Shown here piece by piece: positions 19,919 to 29,514 of a stretch of 64,000 nucleotides of DNA (position 1 is its first letter; every line of letters begins with the position of its first letter). The notes under the pieces were generated by a model, which saw nothing but the letters and a program-made list of their open reading frames with translations, did not search any database and was not told the DNA's origin. A program made the translations under genes and the position numbers. Origin of the DNA: Pelagomonas calceolata (taxonomy: Eukaryota; Sar; Pelagophyceae; Pelagomonadales; Pelagomonadaceae); NCBI GenBank assembly GCA_918797485.1, contig CAKKNE010000001.1, positions 4,402,001 through 4,466,000 on the forward strand, in the 5' to 3' direction.

Positions 19919-20923
19919 ATGCTGAACCGAGCCCTACTGGCAGTCCTGGTGAATACAGGAGCAGCACTTCAGAGCACAGCCATGGTGGAGCCGCCCGTGC
20001 GGCCATTCTGCGGCTGCTACCTCTTAAGATCTTGCGACCCGGCGCACCCGCGCAGTTCGTACATCGGGTTCACCGTAAATCCCTTGAGGCGCGTGCGCCA
20101 GCACAACGGCGAGATCCAGGGCGGCGCCAGGAGAACGCGGCGCCACCGGCCGTGGGAGGCCGTGGCACTGGTCGACGGCTTCGCGTCGCAAGTCGAAGCG
20201 CTCCAGTTCGAGTGGGCCTGGCAGCACCCCGAGAAGTCCCTGGCCGTGCGCGGCGCGCTCGACGGCAAGAGGAAGGCGCGGACGGGCTGGAAGAGTAGGC
20301 TGGCGCTGCTCGAGGTCATGTGCGACGGCGTGGATGCCTGGCGCGGCGTCCAGGTGCGCGTTTGTATTGAGGACGCGCTCCCCGATTCAGACTTCTGGCG
20401 GTCGGCGCGCGTCTCGGTCGGCCCCTTGGACGCGTGGCCGCCGGCGGTCGCGGCGTCCCGCGTCGTGGCGCGGCGGCGCGTCGTCGACGAGGTCGCGGAT
20501 TGCGCGGCTTGTGGTCAGCCATGCGCGCCGACAACAACCGGCGCCTTTGTGGCGTGCGAGCGGTGCGGCGCGCCCACTCATTTAACCTGCCTCGCGGAGC
20601 AAGCCCTGCGGCGGCGCGGCGCCCCGGCCTGCGCCCTCGTGCCGCCGGCCGGCGCGTGCCCCGTCTGCGACCACGAGAGCGACTGGACGGTCGTCGTCCG
20701 CGCGGCGAAGCGATCGCTCCGCGAGGCGGCGCGGCCGCCACCGCCGCCCGTCGCGACGCCGGCGCCGCGGCGCGCGCGCGCGCCGGCGCCGGCGCCGGCC
20801 TCCGACGACGACGACGTCTTCGACCTCACGCAGACGCAGGCCACGCAGGAGACGGTCGCGCCGGAGGAGTCCGACGACGACGACGTGGTCGACCTGTGCT
20901 CGCCGGTACCACCCGCTCTGTAA
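19919..20923 (+). CDS. SLX1: SLX1 structure-specific endonuclease
   Basis: 334 residues. The GIY-YIG nuclease domain runs from about 30 to 120: FCGCYLLRSC, SSYIGFTVNPLRRVRQHNGE (catalytic Tyr and Arg), GGARRTRRHRPWEAVALVDGF, and ALQFEWAWQHP with the metal-binding Glu. The C-terminal zinc finger follows at about 195-260 (CAACGQPC, CERCGAPTHLTCLAEQ, CPVC), as in SLX1 of animals and fungi, where it binds the scaffold SLX4. The last 70 residues are Pro/Ala-rich and acidic (two DDDDV patches). SLX1-SLX4 cuts Holliday junctions and flaps. The ATG at 19919 precedes a hydrophobic stretch; the second Met (residue 22, MVEPPVRPF) is a plausible alternative start. Confidence 0.92.
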   Translation: MLNRALLAVLVNTGAALQSTAMVEPPVRPFCGCYLLRSCDPAHPRSSYIGFTVNPLRRVRQHNGEIQGGARRTRRHRPWEAVALVDGFASQVEALQFEWAWQHPEKSLAVRGALDGKRKARTGWKSRLALLEVMCDGVDAWRGVQVRVCIEDALPDSDFWRSARVSVGPLDAWPPAVAASRVVARRRVVDEVADCAACGQPCAPTTTGAFVACERCGAPTHLTCLAEQALRRRGAPACALVPPAGACPVCDHESDWTVVVRAAKRSLREAARPPPPPVATPAPRRARAPAPAPASDDDDVFDLTQTQATQETVAPEESDDDDVVDLCSPVPPAL

Positions 20924-22543
20924 TTGTATAAGATGTGTTTGTGGTGATAGATTGATAAGACGGCTGTTGGGCGGTAAAAAGAGCTTAAGGTCACTAGGGT
21001 TTTATGATGCGACATGCAGCCGTCTGAGTATCATTCCGTTAGCTACTGGTCCAAAGAGATCAATGGGACACTTACTGGGGGGCGAAAAAAATAATTTTTT
21101 TAATTCGCGATATTGACGGTCCCGCCATGACGGCCGCTTCGGTGGAATCCTGTCAATCCGTGGCCCCCAGGTCTCCCTGGGTGCGCTGAGGGATGGTACT
21201 AGACGTGCGCAAGCGCCTACGTCGTATGCGCGGGCGCTTCCATCGGTAGAGACATATGAGGCATTTCTCTCAGCCAGACATCGGGCCAGAGCCCAAGTCC
21301 CCCAGGTTTTCGATCCAGAGCTCTCTGGAGAGCACCAAGCGCCGCCGCATGCGCACTAGGCGACTATCCGACACCAGACCTATCTCGGAGGGAGTCCGGG
21401 AGCCGATCTGCATCCGAAAAAAGTAAATAATTTGGACCCGATGGCGCCCCGTTCCCGTCAAATACGTCAATTACCCGAGGGCCCCCAGGAATAGTAATAG
21501 CGGTCTCGTCGGACCCCATACTACCCCACCGATAGTCAACTACAAGTATATGACATCTACACGCCGAGAAGGGTACTTTGGACTGCCCACGCTCGGGACG
21601 TGAACATCTTGATCTGGACCTCGCGCAAGTCGGTCGATCATGGAACAAATGATCGTTTCATGGTCCATGGTGATGGTACACGGGCTGATGGTCGCAGGTC
21701 CAAGTAATTCGGCCCAATTAGCCAGATCGTGGGCTCGCGAGACCGACGACCCGCGCCGAGCATCTTGGGGTCTCGAGCAATGTAGGACCCACTCAGGCCG
21801 GTTAGATGGCCCGTCCCGTAACCGAAGCGCCTGAAACGCAAATTTATTTTATAACTCACCGGTCTGGGGCCTTTCCCGCCCTCCGTCTACGTACCGTCGT
21901 CCGCGGAGAACGGGCAAGTCGGTCGATTGTGAATAGAACAACGGCGTTATGGTCCATCTGGATGGTGCCGTCGCTGATACTCGCAGGTGTAGGTATCGAG
22001 CCCGCCTTTAAGTAAACGCGCGGTACCGAAGTCGTCGAATCCCGCGGCTCTAACGGGCCACCTTAAGTACCTCAGTAAGCGTTTATCCGGCCTAGATGGA
22101 CTCTACCACTAACAAACGGAAGGAAACGAACATAAACGCGAGAGTTGTCTAGTAGAATTCTTTTCCCGCCCTCCGAGCGCGGGCCGTCGACTCCGGTTCC
22201 GTCGATTATGTATGAAAACTGAGCTGGAGTTGATATAATGTACTATTTGGACGGTAGATGGCGGCGTCAATCGCTGGTGTATTTTGGCGAGCCGCAAGAC
22301 TCATCCGCGAATGTCGCTGGCGGTGCCTTCCGGGAGGCGCGAGGGTATGTTCCCGGGCCTCTACTCTGAAATATTTGGTCTCAGCGAACGACTAGGATGT
22401 ATTCTGAATTTGGGTCATTCTTTTGACGCTATCGAAGCGCATCTTTGAATTTGCTAGTGTGTCGGTTACGCTAGCTCCGAGTTTGGCACTTTGCACTGCT
22501 TCCGAAGCATAAGCGTACACCAACAAAAAACCACAAAACTATA
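20924..22543. other. 1.6 kb gene-poor stretch with degenerate repeats
   Basis: No supported gene on either strand. Composition is less GC-rich than the surrounding genes. Contains three diverged direct repeats (see repeat feature). Could be relic transposon or satellite DNA, or an unrecognised non-coding RNA. Confidence 0.6.
21600..22320 (+). repeat. three degenerate direct repeats, period about 280-290 bp
   Basis: The string AAGTCGGTCGAT occurs at 21627 and 21916, and a shorter GTCGAT version at 22201. CCCGCCCTCCG precedes the second and third at 21875 and 22165. Downstream of each, ATGGTCCAT- and CGCAGGT-like or related segments keep their order. Units are diverged, so the repeats are old. 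Confidence 0.65.
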
Positions 22544-24568
22544 TTACCCCTGGAGCTGCCCCTCGTCGCAGACGCGCTTCTCGGACGCCACGCGGCCCGG
22601 CCACGGCCGCACGTCCATCTCCGTGACCTGAAAGATCATCTTCCACCACTGGACGACGGCGTCCCTCAAATACCACGGCGTCGCCGCGCACTCGAGCACC
22701 GACTCCCTTATAAAAGCCTTGGCCACGTTCCGGTAGTAGGGGCCCTCCCGGTATATTTTCTTCGCGTCGTCGCGATACTCGATCCAGAACTTCTTCCCGA
22801 ACACGAAGCAAAAAACGCAGAAGACGAGGCAGGCCACGATCGTCCCCGTCGCCTCGCCAAAGCTCTGGAACTTCCAGGGCATGACGGGCCAGCCGTCGAT
22901 CTCGCACGGCCACCAGACGCCTAAATACGTGAGACCGCACTCCGTCGGCTGCTGCGTCGGCGCGCCCGTCGTCGGCGACGTCGTCGGCTTGTCCGTCGTC
23001 ACGGTCATGTCATAACATTGCTCCGCGCACCGCTCCGCATTCCAGTCCACGGTCTGGTTCTTGAGGACGACGGCGTCCTCGAAGATGTCAGAAGCCGTCG
23101 TGCCCGCTAATTGAGTTTGCACATCACTCAAAAATTGGCCACTTTTCACAGCTTTCGCCAGATCTATCAACGCTTGTTCCACGAAGGCGTCGGTCACGTT
23201 CTGCGCCTCGGTCGAGTCGGCGACCGTTAGAGTGGTCACGGCGCCGACCATGGTGACGTTGGGCAATACGGTGGGCGCGCGCGTCGGCGACCGCGTCGGC
23301 CAGAACATGTGCGTCGGCGGCTTCGAGGGCGCGGGCGACGGGACGGGCGACGGCGCGGGCGTGTAGGTCGGCGCGGCCGTGTGCCAGTCGAAGTGCTTTA
23401 GTTGGCGCTGTCGCAGCTCGTCGGCCAATGTCGCGACGGAGGGCGCCGTCGCCGGCGGCGTCGCCACAGCCACTGGCTCGACGACGGGCGCGTCGCCCCA
23501 CAGGAGCCGGCGCGCCGGCCGCGGCCGCGGCGGCGCTTCGTCCGACAAACGCCGCGCCGGGCGCGGGAACTCGTGCGAGAAGTACATGCTCCGCGCCTCG
23601 ATGGACACGATCCACTCGACGGGCACATCTAGTGCATTCGCGAAGGCCTGGGCCAGCGCCGCGCGCGCCGCGGCGCAGCGCGAACACCTTTCGGGGAGAT
23701 TGATCTCCGTCGCGTTGACGTACGCCATGATGGTGTTGAATTTGACGTCGATGATGGCCCGTCGGTGCGTCGGCGCGCTCGTGACCGTCGGGTAGGGCGA
23801 CGCCGAGGGCGAGATGGACGGCAGCGGCGAGGGCCGCGACGTGGGCACGCTCGTGGGGTAGCGCGTCGGGTGGTACGTCGAGGGGATCGGCGAGGGCGCC
23901 GGCGACGTCGAGGGCGCCGGCGTCGGGTAGGGCGACACCGTCGGCTCCAGCGAGACGGTCGGGTGCGCCGAGAGCGTGGGCGCATGTGTGGGCGCGACGC
24001 TGTGCGTCGGCTTGAACGTGCGGCTCGGCACCGGGCTCGGTAGCGGTGAAGGTGCCGCCGTCGACGGCGCGGGCGACGGCTCAAGGGACGGTGTCGACGA
24101 CGGCACGGCCGTCGGGATCGGCGACGGCGCCGGCGTCACGGTCGGCACGTCGGTCGGCTGGGCCGTCGTCGGGTGCGGCGTCAGCGTCGGACCCGGCGAA
24201 GGTAATGGAGACGGCACCGAGGACGGGCGCGGCGTCGGCGGCACGGACGGCGCGCCGCTGGGGCCCGCGGTCGGAGGTATGGAAGGCGCGCCGCTCGGTT
24301 GCGGCACGGGCACGCGCGTCGGGCTTGATGAAGGCACGGTCGTGGGTGTACGGCTCGGCACCGAGCTCGGCTGCGGCGTCAGCGTCGGCTTTGGAGTGAT
24401 CGTCGGCGCGGCCGTCGACGGGACCGCCGACGGCATCGGCGACGGCGCCGACGTCGGCACGGGCGTCGGGTGCCCCGCCGTCGGCGCCCACGTCTCGTAG
24501 GTCGGCGCGGCCGTCGGCGCCTGCGCCCGCGCGGCCGCCGCCGCGAGGAGCCAAGCTAGCGTCCTCAT
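22544..24568 (-). CDS. secreted/membrane protein with long P/S/T-rich stalk
   Basis: 674 residues. Signal peptide MRTLAWLLAAAAARAQA, then about 240 residues of P-T/S-x-x-P-type repeats (APT, PSP, VPS), like heavily O-glycosylated or hydroxyproline-rich cell-surface stalks. A folded segment about 270-330 (IIDVKFNTIMAYVNATEINL, with a Cys pair and Ala-rich helix) is followed by a second short P-T-rich linker (about 385-420) and an acidic/neutral segment with Cys pairs. One clear membrane span near 590 (TIVACLVFCVFCFVFG) leaves a cytoplasmic tail of about 75 residues with aromatic and basic residues. Likely a type I surface glycoprotein; no enzyme domain recognised. Repeats of this type are common in stramenopile surface proteins. 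Confidence 0.8.
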   Translation of the reverse strand: MRTLAWLLAAAAARAQAPTAAPTYETWAPTAGHPTPVPTSAPSPMPSAVPSTAAPTITPKPTLTPQPSSVPSRTPTTVPSSSPTRVPVPQPSGAPSIPPTAGPSGAPSVPPTPRPSSVPSPLPSPGPTLTPHPTTAQPTDVPTVTPAPSPIPTAVPSSTPSLEPSPAPSTAAPSPLPSPVPSRTFKPTHSVAPTHAPTLSAHPTVSLEPTVSPYPTPAPSTSPAPSPIPSTYHPTRYPTSVPTSRPSPLPSISPSASPYPTVTSAPTHRRAIIDVKFNTIMAYVNATEINLPERCSRCAAARAALAQAFANALDVPVEWIVSIEARSMYFSHEFPRPARRLSDEAPPRPRPARRLLWGDAPVVEPVAVATPPATAPSVATLADELRQRQLKHFDWHTAAPTYTPAPSPVPSPAPSKPPTHMFWPTRSPTRAPTVLPNVTMVGAVTTLTVADSTEAQNVTDAFVEQALIDLAKAVKSGQFLSDVQTQLAGTTASDIFEDAVVLKNQTVDWNAERCAEQCYDMTVTTDKPTTSPTTGAPTQQPTECGLTYLGVWWPCEIDGWPVMPWKFQSFGEATGTIVACLVFCVFCFVFGKKFWIEYRDDAKKIYREGPYYRNVAKAFIRESVLECAATPWYLRDAVVQWWKMIFQVTEMDVRPWPGRVASEKRVCDEGQLQG

Positions 24569-24949
24569 GGTGCCGGCCTCATCGTCTCCGTCGTCGTTCG
24601 CGCATGGTCAATTGGCTTCTTGGAGAGCGAGATGCCCCCAGATGTGGGCAAGAGGCAGCCCTTGGACTTGCGCAAGCCAGCCTTCGCGCTTAGCGCCGAT
24701 GCCAAACCACCTGCCCCGTTTATTTTTTTATTTTTGGACGCATCTCTCGACAGGCGCAGCCCTTCCCGTGCACGCGGAGGACTTTTCTGCGGCTATTGAT
24801 CGTAAAAAAAACTCGGGCAGCCGGCACCCAGCCCAGCACCGGAGCAGCAAAGGCTGCAAAGCCGGGCAGCCTCCGCGAACTCGTGAAGGTATACAACTCG
24901 TAGGACGAGGAGGAACCAAGGCTCAGCAGTGCGAACAGCAGCCCCAACA
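24569..24949. promoter_or_regulatory. divergent intergenic region
   Basis: 380 bases between two divergent starts; no gene. AT-rich stretches at 24719-24737 and 24802-24811. Confidence 0.35.
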
Positions 24950-25567
24950 ATGGGCTCGACGACATCGGTGGAGAAGCAGCCCCCGGAGGAGCCCCCGCCC
25001 CTCGACGTGCCCACGGAGCCGGCGCACCAGGAGGTCGCCGCGGCGGGCCTCTGGCAGCGCATGATGGAGCACGCCATCAGCGCGGCGGCGACGGTGCCGG
25101 AATTTATCGAGGCGCCCGACGACGATAGCGACGGAGACGGGCCCGTCGTCACGCTCCTCGCGCGCGCGCCGACAAGCCTCCACCTCGGCGTCGACGCGGA
25201 CGACGCGGTGTGGAGGGAGGCGGCGCGCACTGGCTCACCGCTATATGATGTCGAGATCCGCGCGGTCGGGGCAGCCTGGCGCGCCGTCGCGACGGGCAGC
25301 GCCGAGCGGCGCCACCGCGTCGAGGGGCTGCGGCCGAACGTCGCGTACTGCGCGCGGGCGCGGCGCGACAACGGAACCTGGGGCCCGCCGTCGCGCGTGC
25401 TCCGGTGCTCCGGGGGCGCGCCGTCGTGGTTCGAGGCCTGGCGCCACAAGCGACGCCGGAGGAAGGAGTCGAAGATAGAGGTCCTGTGCTTCGCCTGCGT
25501 CGCGAACCGCCTCGACGCCGACGTCCAGGACCTCCTGCGCCTCATCCACGAGTACCTGGCGCCCTAG
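24950..25567 (+). CDS. fibronectin type III domain protein, probably N-myristoylated
   Basis: 205 residues from ATG 24950. The N-terminus MGSTTS fits the N-myristoylation consensus (Gly-2, Ser-6), suggesting membrane attachment. Residues about 70-155 form an FN3-like beta sandwich: VVTLLARAPTSLHLGVD, YDVEIRAVGAAWRAVA, HRVEGLRPNVAYCARARRDNGTWGPPS, with the typical L-P-x-x-x-Y-x-x-R-A core. A basic stretch (RHKRRRRKESK) and a short helical tail follow. No enzymatic domain. The start is chosen because it creates the myristoylation site; the frame is open 21 bases further upstream. Confidence 0.72.
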   Translation: MGSTTSVEKQPPEEPPPLDVPTEPAHQEVAAAGLWQRMMEHAISAAATVPEFIEAPDDDSDGDGPVVTLLARAPTSLHLGVDADDAVWREAARTGSPLYDVEIRAVGAAWRAVATGSAERRHRVEGLRPNVAYCARARRDNGTWGPPSRVLRCSGGAPSWFEAWRHKRRRRKESKIEVLCFACVANRLDADVQDLLRLIHEYLAP

Positions 25568-25590
25568 TTGTCTGTAATAATGTCACAACA

Positions 25591-27096
25591 TTAACTCCAG
25601 CTCGCGCACCACGTCGCGTCCCAGGTCCAGGCGGCATGCGCTTGGACGGGCGCGGCGGAGAGGACGTGGGCGACAGCGCCCGGTTCCACTGACACGGCAA
25701 CAGTCATCGCGCCGGCGTGGCCCTCCAGATTCACGGAGCCCGTCCCGTCGAGGCGGAGGTCCAACGTTCGCGCCGCGTCGGTGTTTTCGACGACAGCCTC
25801 GACGCCGCTGCGGGACTGCGCGACGACGAGGCGCCCCGGGCCGTCGAGGTGGTGTGTCACACCCGCATACAAAACGCTGGTCAAGCCAGCGGCAGGGGCC
25901 GGCGCGGCGCTGGCTTTGACGGCGACATCTGAATGGACGACCAGGCCCACCTTTTGGCGCCCGTCCTTCGGGAGGAAGCGGCCGCCCGTCGGCACGACGG
26001 CGTATACGCCAGGGCCAACGGTGACGCCGACGTCCGCGGTCCGCGCCTTGCCGGCGACCGTAGCCGCCACGATTGCGTCCGTCGAGAGATCAAGCACGGC
26101 TACTCCGAGGTCAGTAAGGTCCTCCTCCTGGTGGACGGCGCAGCGCAAAAGTGCCGCTCGGTCGCACTCGACGCGGAGCGCTTTAGTAGTCGGTCCGCCG
26201 CCGGCAAGCGCTGCCCGCGTGCGTGCCACGCGCCACGGCGCGCCGCGCGGCGACGACAGACGTGCCAAACTGACAGCTGAGTGCGCGGCAAAGAGCTCGG
26301 AGAACGGCACCCAGAGCTCGCCGCGCGCGAGGGGCGCGTCGCCCGCGAGCGCCGCGCCGGCGGCCGTCGCCGGCCGGCCGCCGCGCGGGTCGCGGAGCCG
26401 GCAGTAGCGCTCGCCGTTGAGCGAGCGGCCGTCGACGACCGCGTAGGCGTGGCCCGGCGCGAGGCTCGTGTCGTCGACGCGTCGCGTGGAAACGACGACG
26501 GGGTCCTTGCGTCGCACCGCCTCGGCCACCCAGGACCAGAGCGCCTCCGCGTCGCGTTCGCCGGAGCGGACCACGTCGACGGGGCAGCCCGTCAGCACCG
26601 ATAAGGCGTCGTGTGCGTGGCCCCGACGCGTCGCTCCGGCGAGCGCCCGGTCCGGAGCGAGCGTCGTCGTGGTCCAGAGGCCGCCGACGCAGAGGCGATC
26701 GCGCGGCCCGACCGCTATCAAACCAGCGAGCAGCCAGCAGTTGTCGTGGCGGCCCTGCTCGACGACGTCCTCGACCACGGTCTGCGGCGAGCGAGGCCGC
26801 AGCTGATGTACGGCGTACTCGAAGCGCGGGCGCAGCGTCGGCCCGACGGCAGCGCCGAGCACCGTCGTGCCGCGTGTTGATATGGCGCGCAGGACTCGCG
26901 CGCCGTCGGCATCGACGACTTCGCAGTCGCTCCCGCTCAGGTCAAGCGTGAAGTCGACGCAGTCGTCTCTTTTGACTTCCAGCGCGAAGGTCGTGCCCTT
27001 GTCTTGTTTGTTTGATATTAATGCTACGCCGGGCAGCCCCGGGATGGTGGTGCGCGTGGTACGCTGCCCCATTTTACTGCTTGAGAGGCTGCACAT
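25591..27096 (-). CDS. calpain-like cysteine protease with altered catalytic Asn
   Basis: 501 residues. The calpain catalytic core is recognisable: QGRHDNCWLLAGL with the nucleophile Cys at about 120, SVLTGCPVDVV in the PC1-PC2 connection, APGHAYAVVDG with the catalytic His at about 216, and GELWVPFSELFAAHSAVSLARL as the end of the PC2 domain. The third triad residue, normally Asn in RNPWG, is Asp here (RLRDPRGG, residue 236), and the Trp after it is also lost. This may weaken or abolish activity. The N-terminal 100 and C-terminal 200 residues look like beta-sandwich domains of the calpain C2L type. A start at residue 9 (MGQRTT) is possible. Intronless. Confidence 0.75.
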   Translation of the reverse strand: MCSLSSSKMGQRTTRTTIPGLPGVALISNKQDKGTTFALEVKRDDCVDFTLDLSGSDCEVVDADGARVLRAISTRGTTVLGAAVGPTLRPRFEYAVHQLRPRSPQTVVEDVVEQGRHDNCWLLAGLIAVGPRDRLCVGGLWTTTTLAPDRALAGATRRGHAHDALSVLTGCPVDVVRSGERDAEALWSWVAEAVRRKDPVVVSTRRVDDTSLAPGHAYAVVDGRSLNGERYCRLRDPRGGRPATAAGAALAGDAPLARGELWVPFSELFAAHSAVSLARLSSPRGAPWRVARTRAALAGGGPTTKALRVECDRAALLRCAVHQEEDLTDLGVAVLDLSTDAIVAATVAGKARTADVGVTVGPGVYAVVPTGGRFLPKDGRQKVGLVVHSDVAVKASAAPAPAAGLTSVLYAGVTHHLDGPGRLVVAQSRSGVEAVVENTDAARTLDLRLDGTGSVNLEGHAGAMTVAVSVEPGAVAHVLSAAPVQAHAAWTWDATWCASWS

Positions 27097-27541
27097 CAGC
27101 TGCTGTACGATGCCATACCGAGCGGCGTTGGAGAGAGAGTACTTAAGCGGTCACGAACGCTAGACTAACCCTTGCGTCGGCGAAGCTGTGTACGCGGTTG
27201 GACCATAGCGCCGCTACAGTTTGCTTCGTGGGTCCAAACCTGGAGCTCCGCTGTCCGCAAGACTTCTGCTTAGACGAGGTACCCATGGTATAGCTCTGCT
27301 GCTTCCCGAGACCGTGTGTGCTTGGGGCTAGAGGGGCTACCTAGATGCTAGGCCTCTCGATTCACAAGAGGGTCAGACGCGGGCGCTGCTCTTCTGCGCG
27401 GCACTTTGGCACCCGTGGCGCATACGTTTCCGTGTTTCCGCAGCGCGCGGCGCAACGAAACTGTGCAACTGCGGCTCCCTCCAGGGTTTACCCTAGTCTC
27501 TACAGCTCCTGCAGTCTCTACAGCTCCTGCACAGCATAAGC
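27097..27541. promoter_or_regulatory. divergent intergenic region, calpain / PARP-fold gene
   Basis: 445 bases without a gene. An 18-bp perfect tandem duplication (27495-27512 and 27513-27530, CT-rich) sits just before the ATG at 27542. Confidence 0.4.
27495..27530 (+). repeat. 18-bp tandem duplication in 5' UTR
   Basis: AGTCTCTACAGCTCCTGC occurs twice head to tail, ending 11 bases before the start codon at 27542. Confidence 0.95.
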
Positions 27542-28483
27542 ATGGCGGAGATCCTGGATAGCGACGACGATTCCGTCTGCGACCTGACCGAGCCCGAGGT
27601 CATCGACCTGTCAGCAGACGACAATGATCTCGCGGCCCAACTCAACGCCCAGCTCGACGAGTACATCGTGATCGACAGCGACAGCGACGACGACGACGTC
27701 CAGTTCGTGTCGCAGTCCCCGCCGAAGCGGCGCAAGGTCGACGAGGAGGAGGTTACGTTCGTGAAATCGACGCCGGCGCGGCCGGTGGTCGACGTCGACG
27801 CCGACGAGGCCCTCGCGCGCAAGCTCCACGAGCAAATTAATGCAGACGTCGAGGTCGTCGCGCGGCCGACGCCAAAGCCGAGCGCCAAGAAGCCGTCGAG
27901 CAAGAAGCGGCCCAAGAACGAAGGGCCCTTCAGCGGCCGCGACGTGCTCAAGAAGCAGCGGACAGGACTGTTTGACTTCTTGAGCAAGAAGGCGAAGTCG
28001 CTGCGCATCGTGGACGTCGTGCCGAACCCGCACAGCGAGCCCGGAAAACCCCTTTATGAGCGATTTTTATCGGCCTACACGTTCGCGACGACGAAGAAGG
28101 TCAAGCTGTTATTCCACGGATCGCCGCCGCAAAACATCCCGAACATTTTGGCCAACGGTCTGGACCCCAACCGCCGCGGCGCGTCGTCGGGGCAGCGGCT
28201 CGGCAGCGGCGAGTATTTCGGGACCCACGCCGAGGTGTCCACGGAGTACTGCGGCGGCGGGCGGCAAATGATCGTGTTCGCGGTCTTGACGGATCCGCGG
28301 TCGACGCGCGAGGGGGGCAAGATCGTCGTGTCGAGCGACGTGTCGCACCAGCTCCCGCTCTGCACCGTGCACATTGCGAACCGGACGCCGCCCCGGCCGA
28401 CGGAGCGCGCGCTCAAGGTGACGAACGCGGCGGAGCGAGCACTTATCCGCAAGGAGCGCAAGCGCGGCTGGCCCTTCGGGTGA
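27542..28483 (+). CDS. small PARP-fold ADP-ribosyltransferase-like protein with SUMO-binding motifs
   Basis: 313 residues. The N-terminal 150 are acidic/basic and disordered. They contain two hydrophobic-acidic motifs typical of SUMO-interacting motifs (VIDLSADD and YIVIDSDSDDDD) and a nuclear-localisation-like PPKRRK. The C-terminal 150 residues match the PARP catalytic fold: LLFHGSPPQNIPNIL with the NAD-binding HG, NGLDPNRRGASSGQRLGSGEYFG, then STEYC as the S-x-x-Y strand, and QLPLCTVHI as the final strand. Where poly-ADP-ribosylating enzymes have a catalytic Glu before the last strand, this protein has Gly-Lys (EGGKIVV), so it is more likely mono-ADP-ribosylating or inactive. Probably nuclear. 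Confidence 0.75.
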   Translation: MAEILDSDDDSVCDLTEPEVIDLSADDNDLAAQLNAQLDEYIVIDSDSDDDDVQFVSQSPPKRRKVDEEEVTFVKSTPARPVVDVDADEALARKLHEQINADVEVVARPTPKPSAKKPSSKKRPKNEGPFSGRDVLKKQRTGLFDFLSKKAKSLRIVDVVPNPHSEPGKPLYERFLSAYTFATTKKVKLLFHGSPPQNIPNILANGLDPNRRGASSGQRLGSGEYFGTHAEVSTEYCGGGRQMIVFAVLTDPRSTREGGKIVVSSDVSHQLPLCTVHIANRTPPRPTERALKVTNAAERALIRKERKRGWPFG

Positions 28484-28528
28484 GGCTACTATTGTGTGAA
28501 AGAAGTAACAACATGTCAACATTAAAAA

Positions 28529-29434
28529 CTACAGTGTCCGGAGCCGCTTGTCGAGGTCCTCGAAGAGCGCCCAGATGAGCGTCGTCTGGAGCGGTCTTTT
28601 GGCCAGGCGCGGGACGAACCCGGCAAACAGGCCCTGGAGGCTCCGCGGCATCGGCAGGTCCAGCATGGCCCGCGCGCGCAGCGCGTCGAAGGGCTGCGTC
28701 GCGACCGTCGCCGCCGTCGACGCGAGGCTGCCCGCCACGAGGTTCAGCGTCCAGCCGTCGGCGTAGTCTCGTCCTAGCGCCTGCAACCGGCGGTACGACG
28801 CGTAGTGGATCGCCGCGAAGGGAACATTCGTCAACAAGAGCGGCGGCAGGCCGCGCACGAGCGCCCCCGCGCCCTGGGTCCGTACGATCGTCACCAGCGC
28901 GTCCCCCACGCCTCGGTACTGCCGCGCGCCGACGTGCGAGGCCTCCATGCGCGTCTTGACCGTCGTGATGGGACACATGACGACGACCGAGGCGCCGCGC
29001 GCGGCCGCGCCGATGAATGCATCATTGACGGCGTCCGGCGGGCTCCGCGTCCGCAGGAAGCGCAGCGACCCGAACTGAATGGCCGCGCCGCCGCCGACCC
29101 TTAACGCCGCCGCCGAGGTGCCGCGCCACAATCGAGCCGCGCCGCCCTCCGCCGCAATCTCGCGGACGGCGTTGACGGCGGTGCGCGGGCGCCCGGCCGC
29201 GGCGCAAGCTTGGAGTCTCGTCCTCACGACGTCGAACGGCTGCAGCGCTACGGCGACTGCTGTGCCCGAGATCGCGCCGGCGGCGGCTGCTGTGCCTCCC
29301 ATGAGGCCTGTCTTTGCACAGTGCTGCAGCGGTGCTGGGCACAGCTTGCACAGCTGTCGAGTGGTCCGCAGTCGGCCCAATACAATCGTTTGCGAGCCAC
29401 AGGCGACGCGTACGACGTGCAGCACCTGCGCCAA
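28529..29434 (-). CDS. mitochondrial carrier (SLC25) protein
   Basis: Three tandem carrier modules with the P-x-[DE]-x-x-[KR]-x-[RK] signature: LQPFDVVRTRLQ, MCPITTVKTRME and TQPFDALRARAM, each followed by a second helix, giving six transmembrane segments. The second signature with Ile-Thr in place of the acid residue (PITTVKTR) and RGLPPLLLTNVPFAAIHYASY recall SLC25A38/Hem25, the glycine carrier for haem synthesis, but this assignment is tentative. The open frame begins at 29434; the start at 29302 (MGGTAAAAGAISGTAVAVALQ) fits the first transmembrane helix better and would give about 257 residues, slightly short for the family. Confidence 0.82.
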   Translation of the reverse strand: MAQVLHVVRVACGSQTIVLGRLRTTRQLCKLCPAPLQHCAKTGLMGGTAAAAGAISGTAVAVALQPFDVVRTRLQACAAAGRPRTAVNAVREIAAEGGAARLWRGTSAAALRVGGGAAIQFGSLRFLRTRSPPDAVNDAFIGAAARGASVVVMCPITTVKTRMEASHVGARQYRGVGDALVTIVRTQGAGALVRGLPPLLLTNVPFAAIHYASYRRLQALGRDYADGWTLNLVAGSLASTAATVATQPFDALRARAMLDLPMPRSLQGLFAGFVPRLAKRPLQTTLIWALFEDLDKRLRTL

Positions 29435-29514
29435 AAACTAGTGTGTCTCACTTAGCTACGGCATCGCAAGACGCCGTCGCCGCACCCCCTCTGGACAAAT
29501 AAAGAGATCTAAAG

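Noticed and set aside
22544-24568. Pro/Thr/Ser-rich region as a repeat array or CRISPR-like locus.
   Set aside because: The period follows codons of a signal-peptide-bearing protein with a membrane span; there are no regular spacers.
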